In this document: in pieces, positions 62,019 to 64,000 of the stretch
Layout of the letters: every line of letters starts with the position of its first letter
Numbering within the stretch: position 1 is the stretch's first letter
Assembly: GCA_937927895.1 (NCBI GenBank)
Contig: CALGKA010000057.1
Span: 1 to 64,000, forward strand
Source: an uncultured Granulosicoccaceae bacterium
GTDB taxonomy: Bacteria; Pseudomonadota; Gammaproteobacteria; Granulosicoccales; Granulosicoccaceae
DNA length: 64,000 bases
Reading direction: 5' to 3'
Position numbers and translations under genes: made by a program
Notes under the pieces: generated by a model
Database searches by the model: none
Told to the model about the DNA's origin: nothing
The model's input: only the letters and a program-made list of their open reading frames with translations

Positions 62019-62867
62019 ATGAATAAACATAGCAGTAACATTCAGCTTCATAAGATATTGTTTGTAGCGTCTCTATTGGCTGCAAGTATATTTGTTAATG
62101 TTTATGCTGCAGGCTCTAGTAGACAAGCGTTGACTACGTCGGTGCTAAGGGTTTGTGCAGATCCATCGAACCTGCCTTTCTCAAACGATAAGCTTGAAGG
62201 CTTTGAAAATAAAATCATAGCGCTAATTGCAGAAAGCCTTGGGGTAGACGTTCAATACACATGGTTTCCACAGACTATAGGTTTTGTTCGCAACACTCTG
62301 CGTATGCGTGACTGTGATCTAATTTCCGGTATTACTACAACAAGTGAGCTCGTACAGAACACTAATCCGTATTACCACTCTGCGTACGTAATGGTGTACA
62401 AAAAAGATTCTAATATCACTGCAAAATCTCTTTCTAAAGAAGAGTTCATTGATAAGAAGCTCGGGGTCATAGCAGGCACACCACCTGCGAATATCCTGGC
62501 TCAATACGGTCTGCTAAAAAACATTAAGCCCTATCAGTTGGTAGCTGATACGCGGCGCCATAAGCCGACTCGTGAAGCCATATCTGATGTGGCGACGGGT
62601 GTTACTGATGTGGCTTTTGTATGGGGCCCGCTAGCGGCATATCACGTTCGTGAATTTGATACAGATCTAGAGCTAGTGCCTATGGTGAATGAAAATTCCA
62701 GAACTCGTTTAACGTTTAGGGTTTCAATGGCGGTGCGCTACAACGAAACAGACTGGAAACACCAAATCAACGAGCAGCTTGCAGAATTGACACCGCAAAT
62801 AAATGACATATTGCGTTCTTTTGATGTGCCGTTGTTGGATGAGAAAGGTCAGCCACTTGAGCTATGA
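62019..62867 (+). CDS. xoxJ: XoxJ-like periplasmic substrate-binding protein
   Basis: 282 residues with a signal peptide (SLLAASIFVNVYAAG). The family pattern is LRVCADPSNLPFSNDKLEGFENKI, YTWFPQTIGFVRNTLRMRDCDLISG and TDVAFVWGPLAAYHV, as in the quinoprotein-associated putative substrate-binding proteins of the MxaJ/XoxJ group. XoxJ probably helps activate or load the dehydrogenase. Despite the binding-protein fold there is no ABC transporter nearby. Its stop overlaps the next ATG (ATGA). Confidence 0.88.
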   Translation: MNKHSSNIQLHKILFVASLLAASIFVNVYAAGSSRQALTTSVLRVCADPSNLPFSNDKLEGFENKIIALIAESLGVDVQYTWFPQTIGFVRNTLRMRDCDLISGITTTSELVQNTNPYYHSAYVMVYKKDSNITAKSLSKEEFIDKKLGVIAGTPPANILAQYGLLKNIKPYQLVADTRRHKPTREAISDVATGVTDVAFVWGPLAAYHVREFDTDLELVPMVNENSRTRLTFRVSMAVRYNETDWKHQINEQLAELTPQINDILRSFDVPLLDEKGQPLEL

Positions 62868-63481
62868 GTTGCTTAGTAACAGTGAGCATTAACAGCGCCC
62901 GCAGCCAGTATATAATATGTCGCTACCTGCAAGTGATGATGGTTGTGGTCTGTATTAGTTTATTTGAAGTGAGCTTTGCTAGTGCTGCTGATGAAGTCTT
63001 GGAGCCGCCGGGTTATCGTATGGAAGACTACGATGCACCCGTTCCAGCTCAAGTGACCGGCGCCACAACCGTTGATGCCATTGCCGTCAAGCGCTTGATG
63101 GAAGAACAAAATGCATTGGTGATAGATGTGATTCCAGAGCATCGCAAGCCAGATTTTTTACCGGAGAATCAAATCTGGATACCCCCTGCGCACCAGGGAG
63201 TGGCGGGTTCTGTGTGGCTCCCGGATATAGGTTATGGGGTATTGTCAGATACAACAGAAAAGTATTTTAAAGATAACTTGGAAAAATACACTAATGCAGA
63301 AAATAATCATCCGGTAGTATTTTATTGCCGCATGGATTGTTGGATGTCCTGGAATGCAGCCAAGCGAGCACTGACTTACGGCTATAGCAATATATACTGG
63401 TTTGCAAATGGTATTGATGGGTGGGATTTTGAAGATTTTGCAGTGCAGGCGTTGACTGCCGAACCAGGCTTGCGACAGTGA
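62864..63481 (+). CDS. PQQ-dependent catabolism-associated CxxCW protein (rhodanese-like)
   Basis: 205 residues with a signal segment (about 25-42). The family mark is the rhodanese-like active loop YCRMDCWMSWNAA, i.e. CxxCW, preceded by NALVIDVIPEHRKP and followed by GYSNIYWFANGIDGW. These proteins recur with xoxF/exaA-type dehydrogenases. The function is unknown; sulfur or redox handling in the periplasm is inferred from the fold. It is translationally coupled to xoxJ. Confidence 0.88.
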   Translation: MSCLVTVSINSARSQYIICRYLQVMMVVVCISLFEVSFASAADEVLEPPGYRMEDYDAPVPAQVTGATTVDAIAVKRLMEEQNALVIDVIPEHRKPDFLPENQIWIPPAHQGVAGSVWLPDIGYGVLSDTTEKYFKDNLEKYTNAENNHPVVFYCRMDCWMSWNAAKRALTYGYSNIYWFANGIDGWDFEDFAVQALTAEPGLRQ

Positions 63482-63552
63482 AGTGTTAAGCAGTTAAAAT
63501 GAGCTGCAGTTAAAATGAGTGGCATTGAAGTTTTATTAATTAGGAGAATATT

Positions 63553-64000
63553 TTGAAGTTCCACAAGAGAATTCGTACTGCTTTAAAAGCGACCGTTATG
63601 TCTACGCTATTGCTGGTTGCTACCTCGTTTAACAACGTGTACGCCCAGGCTGCGGGCTTACTTGCAGGTGGAGCTGAAGAGTTGCCGCCACTTATTTTGT
63701 CGGTTGTTAAGCCTTTAGCCGATGGCCCTATAACGCTTAAGTCCGGTGAATATTATAAGATCACCATTATTTGTGACGGATCAGGTGAATTGGCCTTGGC
63801 TGGGAGTGGTTTTTTCAGAAATATCTGGGTGGATGAAGTCGTCATTAACGATATAGAGATCAGACCTTTTGGTATTGAAAGTATGGAATTTGACGATGAA
63901 GGCGAGGCTGAAATAAAGTTTATTGCTATTCGCCCAGGCAGTTACGAATTACGTATTCCCGGTACCACTGGCAAGTCACAAGGGGTAACGATAGTCATCG
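63553..64000 (+). CDS. Secreted protein near xoxF, N-terminal part
   Basis: An open frame from TTG 63553, with AGGAG six bases upstream, runs to the window end (149 codons). The start KFHKRIRTALKATVMSTLLLVATSF is a Sec signal. The mature part PPLILSVVKPLADGPITLKSGEYYKI, a short ICDGSGEL segment and an FIAIRPGSYELRIPG strand resemble a cupredoxin-like beta-sandwich, as in other uncharacterised quinoprotein cluster proteins. The C terminus is cut off. It is downstream of the CxxCW gene by 71 bp. Confidence 0.7.
   Translation, partial: MKFHKRIRTALKATVMSTLLLVATSFNNVYAQAAGLLAGGAEELPPLILSVVKPLADGPITLKSGEYYKITIICDGSGELALAGSGFFRNIWVDEVVINDIEIRPFGIESMEFDDEGEAEIKFIAIRPGSYELRIPGTTGKSQGVTIVI

Overview
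The window looks like chromosome of a free-living, probably marine or macroalga-associated, methylotrophic gammaproteobacterium of moderate GC. This rests on gamma-type housekeeping genes (mrcB, ettA, a YaiL/DUF2058 gene, an E. coli-like SitABCD-MntR pair) next to a lanthanide-type methanol dehydrogenase (xoxF) and the tetrahydromethanopterin (H4MPT) formaldehyde pathway. A Granulosicoccus-like organism would fit, but that is only inference. No tRNA, rRNA, CRISPR array, prophage or transposase gene was seen.

Layout. 1-12.8 kb: end of tyrS, a 163-bp hairpin repeat, hisC, small unknowns, a TPR lipoprotein, PBP1B, then mntR divergent from sitABCD (Mn/Fe uptake), DUF2058 and DUF445 genes and a secreted GH5-like hydrolase. 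13-17.3 kb: a three-gene proton-channel-like operon (copy A) and malate synthase G. 17.4-31.1 kb: ettA, a secreted GH12 enzyme with six CBM10-like modules, an ECF sigma/anti-sigma pair, a 2212-residue membrane-anchored coiled-coil protein with a 42-residue internal repeat, and hsp20 behind a sigma-32-like promoter and a ROSE-like RNA thermometer. 31.5-40.7 kb: pncA, rnhB-dnaE, a Fae paralogue, def, a Sel1 protein and a nucleotidyltransferase. 40.8-49.7 kb: H4MPT biosynthesis and formaldehyde oxidation (fhcD, beta-RFAP synthase, mtdB, mch, CitG-like, fae, RibD-like, PCD-like, DHPS-like, DUF447). 49.8-64 kb: genes that accompany PQQ dehydrogenases (beta-propeller, DUF2380/3280, SRPBCC, two SoxYZ-like carriers, zinc metallohydrolase, xoxF, xoxJ, CxxCW protein), interrupted by proton-channel operon copy B and a Sel1 gene.

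How it works together. XoxF should oxidise methanol to formaldehyde in the periplasm. Fae couples formaldehyde to H4MPT, and MtdB, Mch and FhcD carry the one-carbon unit towards formylmethanofuran. Neighbouring genes make the pterin cofactor. FhcABC, the XoxG cytochrome and PQQ synthesis are not in the window.

The best candidate for an undescribed system is the duplicated operon at 13.0-14.8 kb and 52.8-54.6 kb: an ExbB/TolQ-like channel, a TolR-like one-helix protein whose usual periplasmic domain is replaced by a beta-rich domain with a DVDLWV-type motif, and a third membrane protein with an IYLW...PR.Y.LP motif. Copy B sits inside the methanol oxidation region with a Sel1 partner. Two genes (mntR and the third gene of copy B) appear to use non-canonical AUA and AUU start codons.
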